Shown here piece after piece: positions 41,988-50,340 of a DNA stretch of 64,000 nucleotides; the stretch's first letter is position 1; every line of letters begins with the position of its first letter. The DNA lies in NCBI RefSeq assembly GCF_004794465.1, contig NZ_SSDJ01000147.1, positions 104,751-168,750 of the forward strand, written 5' to 3'. Under the pieces are notes generated by a model. The model worked only from the letters and a program-made list of their open reading frames with translations, was not told the origin of the DNA and searched no databases. The DNA comes from Microbacterium sp. K24. Its GTDB lineage: Bacteria > Actinomycetota > Actinomycetes > Actinomycetales > Microbacteriaceae. The position numbers and the translations under genes were made by a program.

Positions 41988-42917
41988 ATGAGCATCGAGA
42001 CTTCCGCCGCAGCATCCGCCGTCGTGATCGGTGATGCGCTGATCGACGAGATCCGCGATGACGCGGGTGTGCGCGAGCTCGTCGGCGGCGCAGCGTTGAA
42101 CGTGGCCGTGGGCCTCCGGCGACTCGGCGTCGCGACCACCCTCATCGCGATGGTGGGCGACGACGATGCCGGCGCGCACATCCGCGAGTACCTCTCCGAC
42201 CACGGTGTCCGCCTCGTCGAGAGCGCGGCCGCACACGGTTCGTCGCGCGCGGTCGTGCAGCGGGCGGCAAACGGCGAGCCCGAGTACGTCTTCAATGAGG
42301 CGGCGCAGAAGCGCAGCATCCGATACTCCGACGAGGCCCGTGCGGCGCTCGCGCAGGCCGGTCTCGTGGCGATCAGCTGCTTCCCCTTCGACGTGCCGGC
42401 CGAGGTGGATGCCCTGGCCGACGCGACGGCGGGAGCGCGCCTGGCGATCGACCCCAACCCGCGCACCGGGATGCTGAGCGACCGGGCCGAGTTCGTGCGC
42501 GGCTTCGAGCGTGTGGCGGCCGGGGCCGAGATCGTGAAGGTCGGCGCGGATGACGCCGCGATCCTCTACGACGGCGAACTCGACGCGCTGCGCGCCCGGC
42601 TCCGCGACCTCGGTGTGGATGCCGTGCTCGCGACGGCGGGCGCCGACGGCGCGATCCTCGAGACGGATGCCGGCACGACGGCCGCCCCGATCTCAGAGCT
42701 CCCGGGACGCATCGTCGACACCGTGGGCGCGGGTGACGCGACCCTCTCGGCGGTCGCCGCCGGGCTCGTGTCGGGCGCTCCGAAGTCGCTCGACGACTGG
42801 CATGCGCTGCTCGTCCGGGCCATGGACATCGCTGCCGCGACGTGTCGCGCCGAGGGCGGTCTGCTGCGCACTCCGGAGTCGCTCGCGGAGGTCGAACGCG
42901 GCGTGTTCGGCAGCTGA
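41988..42917 (+). CDS. PfkB-family carbohydrate kinase
   Basis: A 309-residue ribokinase-fold kinase: VVIGDALIDEI at the N-terminus, VGGAALNVAVGLRRLG (substrate region), DDDAGAHI, and VDTVGAGDATLS with the catalytic Asp. Substrate unknown; fructokinase-like or a ribokinase-like enzyme is plausible. Leaderless start: TAGGGT (41976-41981) ends 6 nt before ATG 41988. A different PfkB kinase is at 26958. Confidence 0.9.
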   Translation: MSIETSAAASAVVIGDALIDEIRDDAGVRELVGGAALNVAVGLRRLGVATTLIAMVGDDDAGAHIREYLSDHGVRLVESAAAHGSSRAVVQRAANGEPEYVFNEAAQKRSIRYSDEARAALAQAGLVAISCFPFDVPAEVDALADATAGARLAIDPNPRTGMLSDRAEFVRGFERVAAGAEIVKVGADDAAILYDGELDALRARLRDLGVDAVLATAGADGAILETDAGTTAAPISELPGRIVDTVGAGDATLSAVAAGLVSGAPKSLDDWHALLVRAMDIAAATCRAEGGLLRTPESLAEVERGVFGS

Positions 42918-42926
42918 CGGGTCGAT

Positions 42927-42955
42927 TTCATGTGCCCGCGTCTGACGGGTATGAT
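42927..42955 (+). promoter_or_regulatory. Probable tRNA-Tyr promoter
   Basis: TTCATG (42927-42932), a 17-nt spacer and TATGAT (42950-42955). The same GATTTCATG stretch precedes the tRNA-Thr promoter at 49471. It predicts a start near 42962, about 42 nt ahead of the tRNA. Confidence 0.5.
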
Positions 42956-43003
42956 GGTCTTTCGTGCCCCCGGTTGGCTGTCCAAGTCGGACGGGTGCGC
43001 TCT

Positions 43004-43088
43004 GGCGAGTTACCCAAGCGGCCAAAGGGATCTGACTGTAAATCAGACTGCTCAGCATTCGGGGGTTCGAATCCCTCACTCGCCACCA
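43004..43088 (+). tRNA. tRNA-Tyr (anticodon GTA)
   Basis: An 85-nt type II tRNA with a 7-bp acceptor stem GGCGAGT/ACTCGCC, anticodon GTA at 43038-43040, a long variable arm, the T loop GGTTCGAATCC and an encoded CCA end. A terminator follows. Confidence 0.96.
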
Positions 43089-43103
43089 CGCACGCACGAG
43101 AAG

Positions 43104-43126
43104 CCCCCGGTCCACCCGGGGGTTTT
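43104..43126 (+). terminator. Intrinsic terminator after tRNA-Tyr
   Basis: A 7-bp stem CCCCCGG/CCGGGGG (43104-43110, 43116-43122) followed by TTTT. Confidence 0.85.
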
Positions 43127-43221
43127 CTGCGTTTCGGGGATCGCACGCGACGTCAGGGTTTGAAGCAGCTCCGGCCGGCGTGACGCCCGGGCTCCGATGC
43201 CAGCTTCGGTAGGGTGCCCGT

Positions 43222-43674
43222 ATGACACGTCTCGCAACCCTTGCCGCCGTCGCGGCGATCCTCCTCCTGTCGGGTTGCTCGGCGACCGGCGAAGGAGCTT
43301 CATCCAGCGCGTCGCCCTCCGAGGCGCCTTCCGCTTCTCCCGCCCCGAGCGACACCCCGGTGCCTGAGACTCAGGTGCCGGAGACTCACGCGCCGGTGGG
43401 AGAGGACGGCTTCACCGACGACATCCTGATCCAGGCGTGTCTCGAGAGCACCGCAGGAGATTTCGGAACACCCCTTCAGCCCGACCTCGCGAGTGCAAGC
43501 GTCGAGCACAACGACTCCGAGCATCCCTGGTTCGTACTGGTTCCCGGCCTCTCAGGGGGATCGCAGAGCTTTGCGTACTGCACGATCGGCGGGACCGCAG
43601 CCGACCCCACCTTCGAGCTCCGCGGCGCGGCGGACGCATCAATGGAGGACGAGGTCCGCAGCTGGGTCGACTAG
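43222..43674 (+). CDS. Small putative lipoprotein, function unknown
   Basis: A 150-residue protein with a lipoprotein signal (lipobox LSGC, Cys19), a low-complexity Ser/Pro/Ala/Glu region to about residue 65, then a short domain containing ILIQACLEST and SFAYCTIGGT with two cysteines. No family recognised. Leaderless start: TAGGGT (43210-43215) ends 6 nt before ATG 43222. The following 200 nt (43675-43874) hold nothing I can identify. Confidence 0.8.
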   Translation: MTRLATLAAVAAILLLSGCSATGEGASSSASPSEAPSASPAPSDTPVPETQVPETHAPVGEDGFTDDILIQACLESTAGDFGTPLQPDLASASVEHNDSEHPWFVLVPGLSGGSQSFAYCTIGGTAADPTFELRGAADASMEDEVRSWVD

Positions 43675-43874
43675 CGGCCCTCCGAAGCGATACGCGATGA
43701 CGCTTTACGGAGACTTCATGTCATCATCCGTCGCCGCGGGTCGATCGAGGCTCGGCGCCCCCCATCGTGACCATTGTGGTCCAGATCGTCGCCGCCTGGA
43801 ATCCCGACCGGCGTGATTACCGAGTCGCGATCAGCCCGTGACACCGAGACCCCTCATCCGCCACACTGAGTGCC

Positions 43875-44771
43875 ATGGGATCAGCGTTGACCACCATCGG
43901 ACTCCCCGTCGCCCTCGGCATCATCATGCTGGGGCTCGGACTCAGCCTCACTCTCGCGGACTTCGCGCGGGTGCTGAAGCAACCCAAGGCGGTGCTCATC
44001 GCGCTGCTCTGCCAGCTCGTGCTCCTGCCGGCGATCTGCTTCGGGCTGGTGCTGGCATTCCAGCTTCCACCGATCCTCGCGGTCGGCATGATGATGCTCG
44101 CGGCCTCGCCCGGCGGCACGACGGCGAACCTCTACAGCCACCTGTTCCGCGGTGACATCGCGCTCAACATCTCGCTGACCGCGGTGAACTCGGTGATCGC
44201 GGTGATCACCCTCCCGCTCATCACGAACTTCGCGATCGCCTACTTCCGGCCTTTCGACGATCAGCTCGGCCTGCAGTGGTCGAAGGCGCTCGAGGTCTTC
44301 GCGATCGTGCTGCTCCCGGTCGCGCTCGGCATGCTGATCCGCCGTTTCTCGCCGAGGTTCGCCGACGGCATGGACAAGCCCGTGCGCATCGCCTCCGTCA
44401 TCATCCTGATCGTCGTGATCGCCGGCGCGGTGGCGTCGAACTGGTCGCTGCTCGTCGACAACGTCGCCCGGCTCGCCCTGATCACCGTGCTGTTCTGCCT
44501 CATCAGCCTGACCATCGGATTCCTCATCCCGCGGTGGCTGCGCGTGGGAAGGCGTCAGGCGATCGCGACCTCGTTCGAGATCGGCATCCATAACGCCACG
44601 CTCGCGATCGTCATCGCGCAATCCGTGCTCGGATCCGTCGAGCTGAGTCTCCCGGCCGCTGTGTACGGCGTGCTGATGTTCTTCATCGCCTTCGGCTTCG
44701 GATTCCTGATCCGGGATCGAGCCGCCGTCGAACAGGCCGTTCCGGCCGCCACCGCCGCCGAGGGTTCATAG
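43875..44771 (+). CDS. Bile acid:sodium symporter (BASS) family transporter
   Basis: A 298-residue protein with about nine to ten membrane segments. The BASS signatures are LGIIMLGLGLSLTLADF, LAASPGGTTANLYSHLFRGDIALN (sodium site, unwound helix) and EIGIHNATLAIVIAQ (second crossing region). BASS proteins move bile acids, keto acids or other organic anions with Na+; the bacterial substrate is often unknown. It lies 9 nt ahead of the FBP gene, which has its own -10 box. Confidence 0.92.
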   Translation: MGSALTTIGLPVALGIIMLGLGLSLTLADFARVLKQPKAVLIALLCQLVLLPAICFGLVLAFQLPPILAVGMMMLAASPGGTTANLYSHLFRGDIALNISLTAVNSVIAVITLPLITNFAIAYFRPFDDQLGLQWSKALEVFAIVLLPVALGMLIRRFSPRFADGMDKPVRIASVIILIVVIAGAVASNWSLLVDNVARLALITVLFCLISLTIGFLIPRWLRVGRRQAIATSFEIGIHNATLAIVIAQSVLGSVELSLPAAVYGVLMFFIAFGFGFLIRDRAAVEQAVPAATAAEGS

Positions 44772-44780
44772 ACTGGAGCG

Positions 44781-45272
44781 ATGCGAGCGCTCACCGAAGC
44801 CGAAGTCCGGGCATCGTTCGTCAACGCGGATGCCGATGAGCTGCGGACCCTCGAGATGCCCCACGACTTCGTTCTCGTCGACTGGGACTATCTCGACTTC
44901 TTCGCCTGGCGCGATCCGAGTGCCGCCAAGCGGGGATACGTGCTGATCCAGCACGAGGGCGAGGTCGTCGGGGTCGTGCTCCGCGCGTCCGAACCCGCAC
45001 GCGTCCGTTCCGGCATGTGCAACATCTGCCACACGATGCAGCCGGGCAACCAGGTCGCGCTCCTCTCCGCGCGACGCACGGGCGAGGCAGGGAGGCGCGG
45101 CGACTCCTTCGGCACCTACATCTGCGCTGACCTGTCCTGCCACGAGAACGTGCGGCTGGCGCATCCGCTCGCGCCGAACGAGATCCGCTCACCCGGCCAG
45201 GTCGACTTCCGACTCGACGGCACGCGCCGACGCATGGAGGCGTTCGTCTCCCGCGTCTGGGAGCAGGACTGA
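44781..45272 (+). CDS. FBP-domain (elongation factor G-binding, FusB-like) protein
   Basis: A 163-residue protein. The C-terminal half is a treble-clef zinc finger with Cys80-x2-Cys83 (MCNICHT) and Cys115-x4-Cys120 (CADLSC), as in FBP/FusB domains that bind EF-G and release it from stalled, fusidic-acid-locked ribosomes. The N-terminal helical part is shorter than in staphylococcal FusB. It is probably a ribosome-recovery factor; resistance is possible but not shown. TAGACT (44769-44774) lies 6 nt before ATG 44781. Confidence 0.85.
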   Translation: MRALTEAEVRASFVNADADELRTLEMPHDFVLVDWDYLDFFAWRDPSAAKRGYVLIQHEGEVVGVVLRASEPARVRSGMCNICHTMQPGNQVALLSARRTGEAGRRGDSFGTYICADLSCHENVRLAHPLAPNEIRSPGQVDFRLDGTRRRMEAFVSRVWEQD

Positions 45273-45318
45273 ACGCGGTTACGCTGGACCCACCCATCCC
45301 GTGCTCGAAGGAGAAGCC

Positions 45319-46122
45319 ATGAGCGATGCCATCCTGTTCACCGTCGAAGAGGGGATGGCGCGGCTCACGCTGAACCGTCCGGCTCGGCTCAACGCGTTCA
45401 ACGCCGACCTGGCCCACGCCTGGCGGGACGCGACCGCCGAGGCCACCTCGCGCCCGGATGTGAAGGCCATCCTCATCGACGCCGCAGGCCCGGCCTTCTG
45501 CGCCGGCGGTGACGTCATCGACATGGCGACGACGATGGGCTCCTCGTCCGGAGCCGACATCACGGCGCTCGCCGAGGTGATCAATGCCGGCATCCGGTCG
45601 TTGACGGAATCGTCCGTGCCCGTCGTCGCGGCGGCGCACGGAACCACGGCCGGCGGAGGCCTCGGCATCCTGCTGTGCAGCGACTACGCTGTCGTGGGTT
45701 CGCGATCGCGGCTCGGCAGCCTCTACGCGAACATCGGTCTCACCCCCGATCTCTCGGTCTCGGCGCAGCTCGCCCGTGCCGTCGGTCAGCGGCGCGCGCT
45801 GCAGCTCGTCCTGCAGGACCGACTGCTCACGGCGCAGGAGGCGGTGGAGTGGGGACTCGTCGCCGAGGCTGTCGCAGGTGAGGATGCCGCGGCCGAAGCT
45901 GCGCTGGTGCGTGCCCGGGGCAAGGAGATCGCCCGTTTCTGGCTCGCCGGAGCCGCCGACGCGTACGGACAGGCGAAGCGGCTGGTGCGTTCGCAGCCGG
46001 AGCGTTCCTTCGCGGAGCAGCTGAGCGAGGAGGCGCGCTCGATCGGCGCGGCCCTCGAGACGGCGGATGCTCAGGCGCGGGTCGCGGCCTTCGCTGCGGC
46101 ATCCGCGAAGAAGGCCGGCTGA
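45319..46122 (+). CDS. Enoyl-CoA hydratase/isomerase family protein
   Basis: A 267-residue crotonase-fold protein: ARLNAFNADLA, AFCAGGDVIDMA and HGTTAGGGLGILLCSDYAVVG (oxyanion hole). At the hydratase Glu positions the sequence reads GLTPDLSVSAQLAR, where one expected catalytic acid is Asp in the PD pair, as in 2-(1,2-epoxy)phenylacetyl-CoA isomerases and related enzymes. Substrate unknown. ATG 45319 has AAGGAG 6 nt upstream; an upstream TACGCT suggests a short leader. Confidence 0.9.
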   Translation: MSDAILFTVEEGMARLTLNRPARLNAFNADLAHAWRDATAEATSRPDVKAILIDAAGPAFCAGGDVIDMATTMGSSSGADITALAEVINAGIRSLTESSVPVVAAAHGTTAGGGLGILLCSDYAVVGSRSRLGSLYANIGLTPDLSVSAQLARAVGQRRALQLVLQDRLLTAQEAVEWGLVAEAVAGEDAAAEAALVRARGKEIARFWLAGAADAYGQAKRLVRSQPERSFAEQLSEEARSIGAALETADAQARVAAFAAASAKKAG

Positions 46123-46240
46123 CCTTTCCTGCACCGACGCGGGTTCGCGGCGAAGACTTCACACCGCCCGGACGGCCGCCCCGTCAACGGGGCGCACGCG
46201 TGGCAGGATGAGGGCATCGCCGCTCAACGAGAGGATGGCC

Positions 46241-47257
46241 ATGTCTCAGCCGGAGATCACCGCGCAACAGCCGCCGCAGGGTGAGAAGAAGAACATGTCT
46301 CTGCTGATCAGGGGCGCCATCTGGATCGCGATCGGCGCACTGATCGCCGCAGCGCTCGTCTGCGTCATCTGGGTGCTGATCGGGGACCAGGACGGCCTGA
46401 TCGGTCGCGCCTTCCTCACCATCCTGCTGCTGGCGGCCTTCGCGGGCATCGCGATCCTCGAGGCGGGGCTCGCACCCAACCGGCCCGACTGGCTGGCCCT
46501 CGCCAGCATGGTGACCTGGATCGTCGCGCTGCTCGTCGGCGCGGTCAAGATCTGGCTCCCCGAAGAGGACGGCTACTTCACCGGGGCGGAGCGCTTCTTC
46601 CAGCTGCTGCTCGTGATCGGCATCCTGCAGCTCGCGCTGCTGCACGTGCGGCTGTTCACGCCTGCGGCGCAGCGTCATGTGACCACGTTCACGCGCATCA
46701 TCTACATCGTGACGATCGTGTTCCTCGGTGCGCTGGTCGGTCTGCTCGTCTTCTTCCTCGCCTTCCCGCACAGCTTCGACTACGGCGAGCTGTACTGGCG
46801 CATCGTCGTCGCGCTGACGATCCTCGCGGCCGTGGGCACGACGCTCATCCCTCTTCTGAACGCGCTCTTCGCTCCGAAGAAGCCGACGCATGCGTCTCAG
46901 GCGGTGGCAGCCGCACCGGCCTGGCCCACCTACGCCGACGGCGTGACGCCGCTTCCTGCGCTTCCCGATGGCAGCCCCGACTGGAACGCGTATTACACCG
47001 GATACCCGAGTGTCGCGCCACAGCAGCAGGCACTCGGGCAGGCGCCCGTCGTGCCGTTCCCCGTCTCACCCGAGCCGGCGCAGCCCCCGTTCGCGCAGCC
47101 GCAGTACGCGCAGCCGTTCGCTCCGCCTGTGCCGCAGGCGCCCGAGGCTCCTCCGGTGCCCCAGGCTCCCGTCGCGGAGCCGCAGGCGGCGCCGGAGCAC
47201 GGTGCTCCGCCGGCGTTCCCGCCGCCTCCGCCCGCCCCGCAGCATCCCGCCCCGTGA
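46241..47257 (+). CDS. Membrane protein with Pro/Ala/Gln-rich C-terminal tail
   Basis: A 338-residue protein. Residues about 20-215 contain six to seven hydrophobic segments; from about 235 to the end the sequence is rich in Pro, Ala and Gln with repeated PQAPEAPPVPQAP and QPQYAQPFAP units, likely a disordered cytoplasmic tail. No family recognised. ATG 46241 has GAGAGG 7 nt upstream; ATG 46235 is the alternative. It overlaps the next gene by 4 nt (GTGA). Confidence 0.8.
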   Translation: MSQPEITAQQPPQGEKKNMSLLIRGAIWIAIGALIAAALVCVIWVLIGDQDGLIGRAFLTILLLAAFAGIAILEAGLAPNRPDWLALASMVTWIVALLVGAVKIWLPEEDGYFTGAERFFQLLLVIGILQLALLHVRLFTPAAQRHVTTFTRIIYIVTIVFLGALVGLLVFFLAFPHSFDYGELYWRIVVALTILAAVGTTLIPLLNALFAPKKPTHASQAVAAAPAWPTYADGVTPLPALPDGSPDWNAYYTGYPSVAPQQQALGQAPVVPFPVSPEPAQPPFAQPQYAQPFAPPVPQAPEAPPVPQAPVAEPQAAPEHGAPPAFPPPPPAPQHPAP

Positions 47258-48048
47258 CCCTCGAACTCGAGCTCGGGGAGCTCGCGACCGAGATCGCGAA
47301 AGAGGCGGGCGAGCTGGCATTGCGCCGCCGTCGTGACGGTGTGCACCTCGCTGCGACCAAGTCCACGATCGCCGACATCGTCACCGAGGCCGATCGCGAA
47401 GTCGAGGCGCTCATCCGCGCGCGGCTCGATGCCGCTCGGCCTGAGGACGGCTTCCTCGGCGAGGAGTCGGGGGCGGGCAGCGGCACCAGCGGCATCACGT
47501 GGGTCGTCGATCCGATCGACGGAACCGTCAACTACGCGTACGGGATGCCGGCGTACAACGTGAGCATCGCCGCCGTACGCGGGTCGTCGGAACCCGAATC
47601 GTGGGAAGCGCTCGCCGCCGCCGTGAATGCGCCGGCTCTCGGGGAGCTCTTCACCGCCGCCCGAGGCCACGGTGCCTGGGCGGGGGAGTCGCGCCTCGCG
47701 GTGACCTCCGACACCTCGGCCGGGGCCCTCCTCGCGACCGGGTTCGGCTACGACCCGGCCACGCATGACGGCGACCTCGCCACCGTGCGCCTGGTGATGC
47801 CGATCGCGCGGGATCTCCGTCGATCAGGGTCCGCAGCACTCGACCTCGCCTACGTCGCGGCGGGGCGGCTCGACGGCTACTTCGAGAGAGGTCTGAAACC
47901 GTGGGACTTCGCCGCCGGAGCGCTCCTCGTCGAAGAAGCCGGCGGCCTCGTCTCGCGTCACGACCTCGATTCAATGCGGCCCATGCTGATCTCCGGAGGT
48001 CCCGAGGTGCACGCCCGACTCCTCGCTCTCCTGGGCGAGAAACGCTGA
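47254..48048 (+). CDS. Inositol monophosphatase family protein
   Basis: A 264-residue Mg2+/Li+-dependent phosphatase. Metal ligands are E70 and E71 in LGEESG, D86 and D89 in VDPIDGT, and an Asp in KPWDFAAGALLVEEAGG. Such enzymes hydrolyse inositol-1-phosphate, histidinol-phosphate or PAP. Here the actual substrate is open. It starts at GTG 47254 overlapping the membrane-protein stop. Confidence 0.93.
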   Translation: MTLELELGELATEIAKEAGELALRRRRDGVHLAATKSTIADIVTEADREVEALIRARLDAARPEDGFLGEESGAGSGTSGITWVVDPIDGTVNYAYGMPAYNVSIAAVRGSSEPESWEALAAAVNAPALGELFTAARGHGAWAGESRLAVTSDTSAGALLATGFGYDPATHDGDLATVRLVMPIARDLRRSGSAALDLAYVAAGRLDGYFERGLKPWDFAAGALLVEEAGGLVSRHDLDSMRPMLISGGPEVHARLLALLGEKR

Positions 48049-48169
48049 CCCGTTCATGGCATTCTCAGGCGGATGCAGGTAGGGTTTATGCGATCGTTAC
48101 TTTCACCACCCGAAGGTGAATCCTGAGTTCGCGCCCCCGCGCTTAACGCACGACCGAGAGAATTACGCT

Positions 48170-49462
48170 TTGCCCTTCGAGAATCCCCAGGCTGCCTCTG
48201 CGCCCACGCGCCGGTCCAGCCGACTCCGCACTGCGGCCTCCGAGGCCCCCGCGGCGGGACCGACGGAGTCTGTCGCAGCAGCCGAGGCAGCTCTCGCCTT
48301 CGCCGCTGTCGCCCCGCTTTCCCGACGCGCCGCACGCGTTCGACCGACCGTCGGCACCCCGATCGATGACGCGCCGCTCGCCCCTGTCGCCGACGCGCCC
48401 GCCGAGGCCGTCACCGCGGATGCTGACGACGCATCGCTCGAGACAGACAAGGTCGAAGACCTCATCGAGATGTCCGAGCCCGTCGACGAGCCTGAGCCCG
48501 TCGTCGCACCGGAGGCCTTCGAGATGCCTGCCGCTGCACGTGTTCCTGCAGACGACACCGACGATGACGACGCCTTCGAGCGCGCATCGCGCGCCTTCCG
48601 TACCACCGGCCCGGTGCCCACGGCATCCGCATCCGCATCCGCCAAGGCGCCGGCCGGCCGGCCCCACATCGACGAGAAGGCCGCGGCAGACGCTCCCGCA
48701 CATGTCGTCACGCGCCGTCCGCGCAACGTCCGCAAGGTGCTCACGGTCGGAGCGACCGTCGGTGTCATGAGCCTCGCCGGTCTGCTGGCCGTCTCGATGA
48801 CTCTCCCGGCCGAAGCGGTCGCCGCCGTCCAGGGAGGCTCGCCCCTCGCGGCGACATCGCTCGTCACGGCATCCGCTGCGACCGCCGACGGTGCAGCCGA
48901 AGACGAGATCCAGGCCTTCGTGGCTCCGTCCGGCGTCGAGAACGAGTCGCTGGCCCGCGCCGACGACTTCAGCACCATCTCGCTGGTCCAGGTCGCCGCC
49001 GAACAGGGCATCAACTACTCCAACGAGGTCTTCACCAACGACCCCGAAGCGGCGATCCAGTGGCCCTTCATGGTCGGTGTCGGCATGAGCTACGGCTACG
49101 GCATGCGCAGCGGCCGCCTGCACGAGGGCATCGACTTCGTGCCCGGCAACGGTGCACCCGTCCAGGCCATCGCCGACGGCACCGTGCGCATCGCGACCGA
49201 GCAGGGCGGCGCCTACGGCGTGACCGTCTACATCGATCACGTCATCGACGGCGGCGTCATCACCAGCCACTACTCGCACATGCAGTACGGCTCGCTCCAG
49301 GTCACCCAGGGGCAGACGGTGAAGGTCGGCCAGATCGTCGGCAAGACCGGCAACACGGGCCGCTCCTACGGTGCGCACATGCACTTCGAGCTCATCGTCA
49401 ACGGAACGACGATCGATCCGCTGCCGTGGCTCCGCGAGAACGCAGGCCGGTACTCGTACTGA
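48170..49462 (+). CDS. M23 family metallopeptidase, membrane-anchored
   Basis: A 430-residue protein: a long acidic Ala-rich cytoplasmic region, one membrane segment (about 195-215), and a C-terminal LytM/M23 peptidase domain. Zinc ligands are His318 and Asp322 (RLHEGIDF) and His405, with His403 catalytic (GAHMHFE). It would cut peptidoglycan cross-links outside the cell. I place the start at TTG 48170: the upstream in-frame GTG 48116 leads through codons with poor bias, including a rare TTA, and GAGAG lies upstream of the TTG. The leader contains the hairpin TTCACC/GGTGAA at 48102-48120. Confidence 0.9.
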   Translation: MPFENPQAASAPTRRSSRLRTAASEAPAAGPTESVAAAEAALAFAAVAPLSRRAARVRPTVGTPIDDAPLAPVADAPAEAVTADADDASLETDKVEDLIEMSEPVDEPEPVVAPEAFEMPAAARVPADDTDDDDAFERASRAFRTTGPVPTASASASAKAPAGRPHIDEKAAADAPAHVVTRRPRNVRKVLTVGATVGVMSLAGLLAVSMTLPAEAVAAVQGGSPLAATSLVTASAATADGAAEDEIQAFVAPSGVENESLARADDFSTISLVQVAAEQGINYSNEVFTNDPEAAIQWPFMVGVGMSYGYGMRSGRLHEGIDFVPGNGAPVQAIADGTVRIATEQGGAYGVTVYIDHVIDGGVITSHYSHMQYGSLQVTQGQTVKVGQIVGKTGNTGRSYGAHMHFELIVNGTTIDPLPWLRENAGRYSY

Positions 49463-49473
49463 CCCGCCTTGAT

Positions 49474-49503
49474 TTCATGAGGACGCCACTGTGATGGTAT
49501 TCT
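49474..49503 (+). promoter_or_regulatory. Probable tRNA-Thr/tRNA-Met promoter
   Basis: TTCATG (49474-49479), an 18-nt spacer and TATTCT (49498-49503). A small hairpin TGCCCC-GAGA-GGGGCA (49512-49527) lies just ahead of the tRNA. Confidence 0.5.
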
Positions 49504-49531
49504 CGTGTGGTTGCCCCGAGAGGGGCAGCAT

Positions 49532-49603
49532 GCCCCGATAGCTCAGTGGCAGAGCACTTCCATGGTAAGGAAGGGGTCGTCAGTTCAATCCTGACTCGGG
49601 GCT
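49532..49603 (+). tRNA. tRNA-Thr (anticodon GGT)
   Basis: A 72-nt cloverleaf: acceptor GCCCCGA/TCGGGGC, D arm GCTCAGTGGCAGAGC, anticodon stem CTTCC/GGAAG with GGT, T loop AGTTCAATCCT. The CCA end is not encoded. Confidence 0.95.
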
Positions 49604-49639
49604 CGCAGCATTCTTCTCACACGCGGACGGATGCCTCGC

Positions 49640-49713
49640 GGCAGGGTAGCTCAGCTGGTTAGAGCGCACGACTCATAATCGTGAGGTCGCGGGTTCAAGC
49701 CCCGCTCCTGCTA
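49640..49713 (+). tRNA. tRNA-Met (anticodon CAT)
   Basis: A 74-nt cloverleaf: acceptor GGCAGGG/TCCTGCT with a G:U first pair, anticodon stem ACGACT-CAT-AATCGT, T loop GGGTTCAAGCCC. CCA is not encoded. The first pair G:U argues for elongator rather than initiator tRNA, but this is not proof. Confidence 0.93.
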
Positions 49714-49720
49714 CAGAACG

Positions 49721-49744
49721 AACCCCGGTCCGCCGGGGTTTTTC
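49721..49744 (+). terminator. Intrinsic terminator after tRNA-Met
   Basis: An 8-bp stem AACCCCGG/CCGGGGTT (49721-49728, 49733-49740) and a T-run into TTTTT. Confidence 0.85.
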
Positions 49745-49784
49745 TGTTTCCGGACGTGACACGACGGTGCGTCCTCGTCCCGGC

Positions 49785-50210
49785 TCAGACGTCCGGGATG
49801 AGTCTCTTCCCGGTGACCCGCGAGGTCTCGCGGGTGTAGTCGAGGGCGTCGTAGAACTCGAGCACGGTGTCGTTGCCGGCGCGGACCATCAGCATCACCT
49901 TCGGGCAGCCCAAGGCAAGAAGCCGCGCCTCGGCTTCCTCGACGAGTCGGCGGCCGATGCCCTCGCCGCGGCGGGTCGGCGCGGTCGCGAGGTAGTAGAG
50001 CCAGCCGCGATGACCGTCGTATCCCGCCATCACCGACCCCACGAGCGCACGCCCGTCCACGGCGACGAGGAGAAGCTCCGGCCACACGGCCCGAGCGCGT
50101 CGGATGTCGGTGCGCGGATCGTTCCACGGCCGGGTGATCCCGACCTCGTGCCACAGCTCCACGACGTCGTCGACATCCGCGTCTTCCAGGGGGCGCACTT
50201 CCACAGCCAT
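49785..50210 (-). CDS. GNAT family acetyltransferase (YpeA-like)
   Basis: A 141-residue single-domain acetyltransferase. The acetyl-CoA loop TAPTRRGEGIGRRLVEEAE and the final strand GCPKVMLMVRAGNDTVLEFYDALDY fit YpeA-type GNAT enzymes. It probably acetylates an amine or a protein N-terminus; no substrate is indicated. It is convergent with the tRNA cluster. Confidence 0.9.
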   Translation of the reverse strand: MAVEVRPLEDADVDDVVELWHEVGITRPWNDPRTDIRRARAVWPELLLVAVDGRALVGSVMAGYDGHRGWLYYLATAPTRRGEGIGRRLVEEAEARLLALGCPKVMLMVRAGNDTVLEFYDALDYTRETSRVTGKRLIPDV

Positions 50211-50340
50211 CCACCCAACCTATGTCGTCAGGCCGCGCATCTCACGGAAGAGCTTCGCTGTGCTCCTGACACAGGCAGAGCCCCTGATGCTGTGCCACCG
50301 TGACGCTGACGGCATCCACGTGCTCGGCTAGCGTCGAAGC

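Noticed and set aside
43675..43874. Possible small gene in the 200-nt gap before the BASS transporter
   Set aside because: Short frames here lack ribosome-binding sites and codon bias, and extend into the neighbouring genes.
48116..48169. Longer start (GTG 48116) for the M23 peptidase
   Set aside because: The stretch includes a rare TTA and several A/T-ending codons, overlaps a leader hairpin, and has no ribosome-binding site; TTG 48170 fits better.
48049..48169. Possible c-di-AMP (ydaO-type) riboswitch upstream of the M23 peptidase
   Set aside because: Such riboswitches occur before cell-wall hydrolase genes, but I could not find the conserved core; only a small TTCACC/GGTGAA hairpin is visible.
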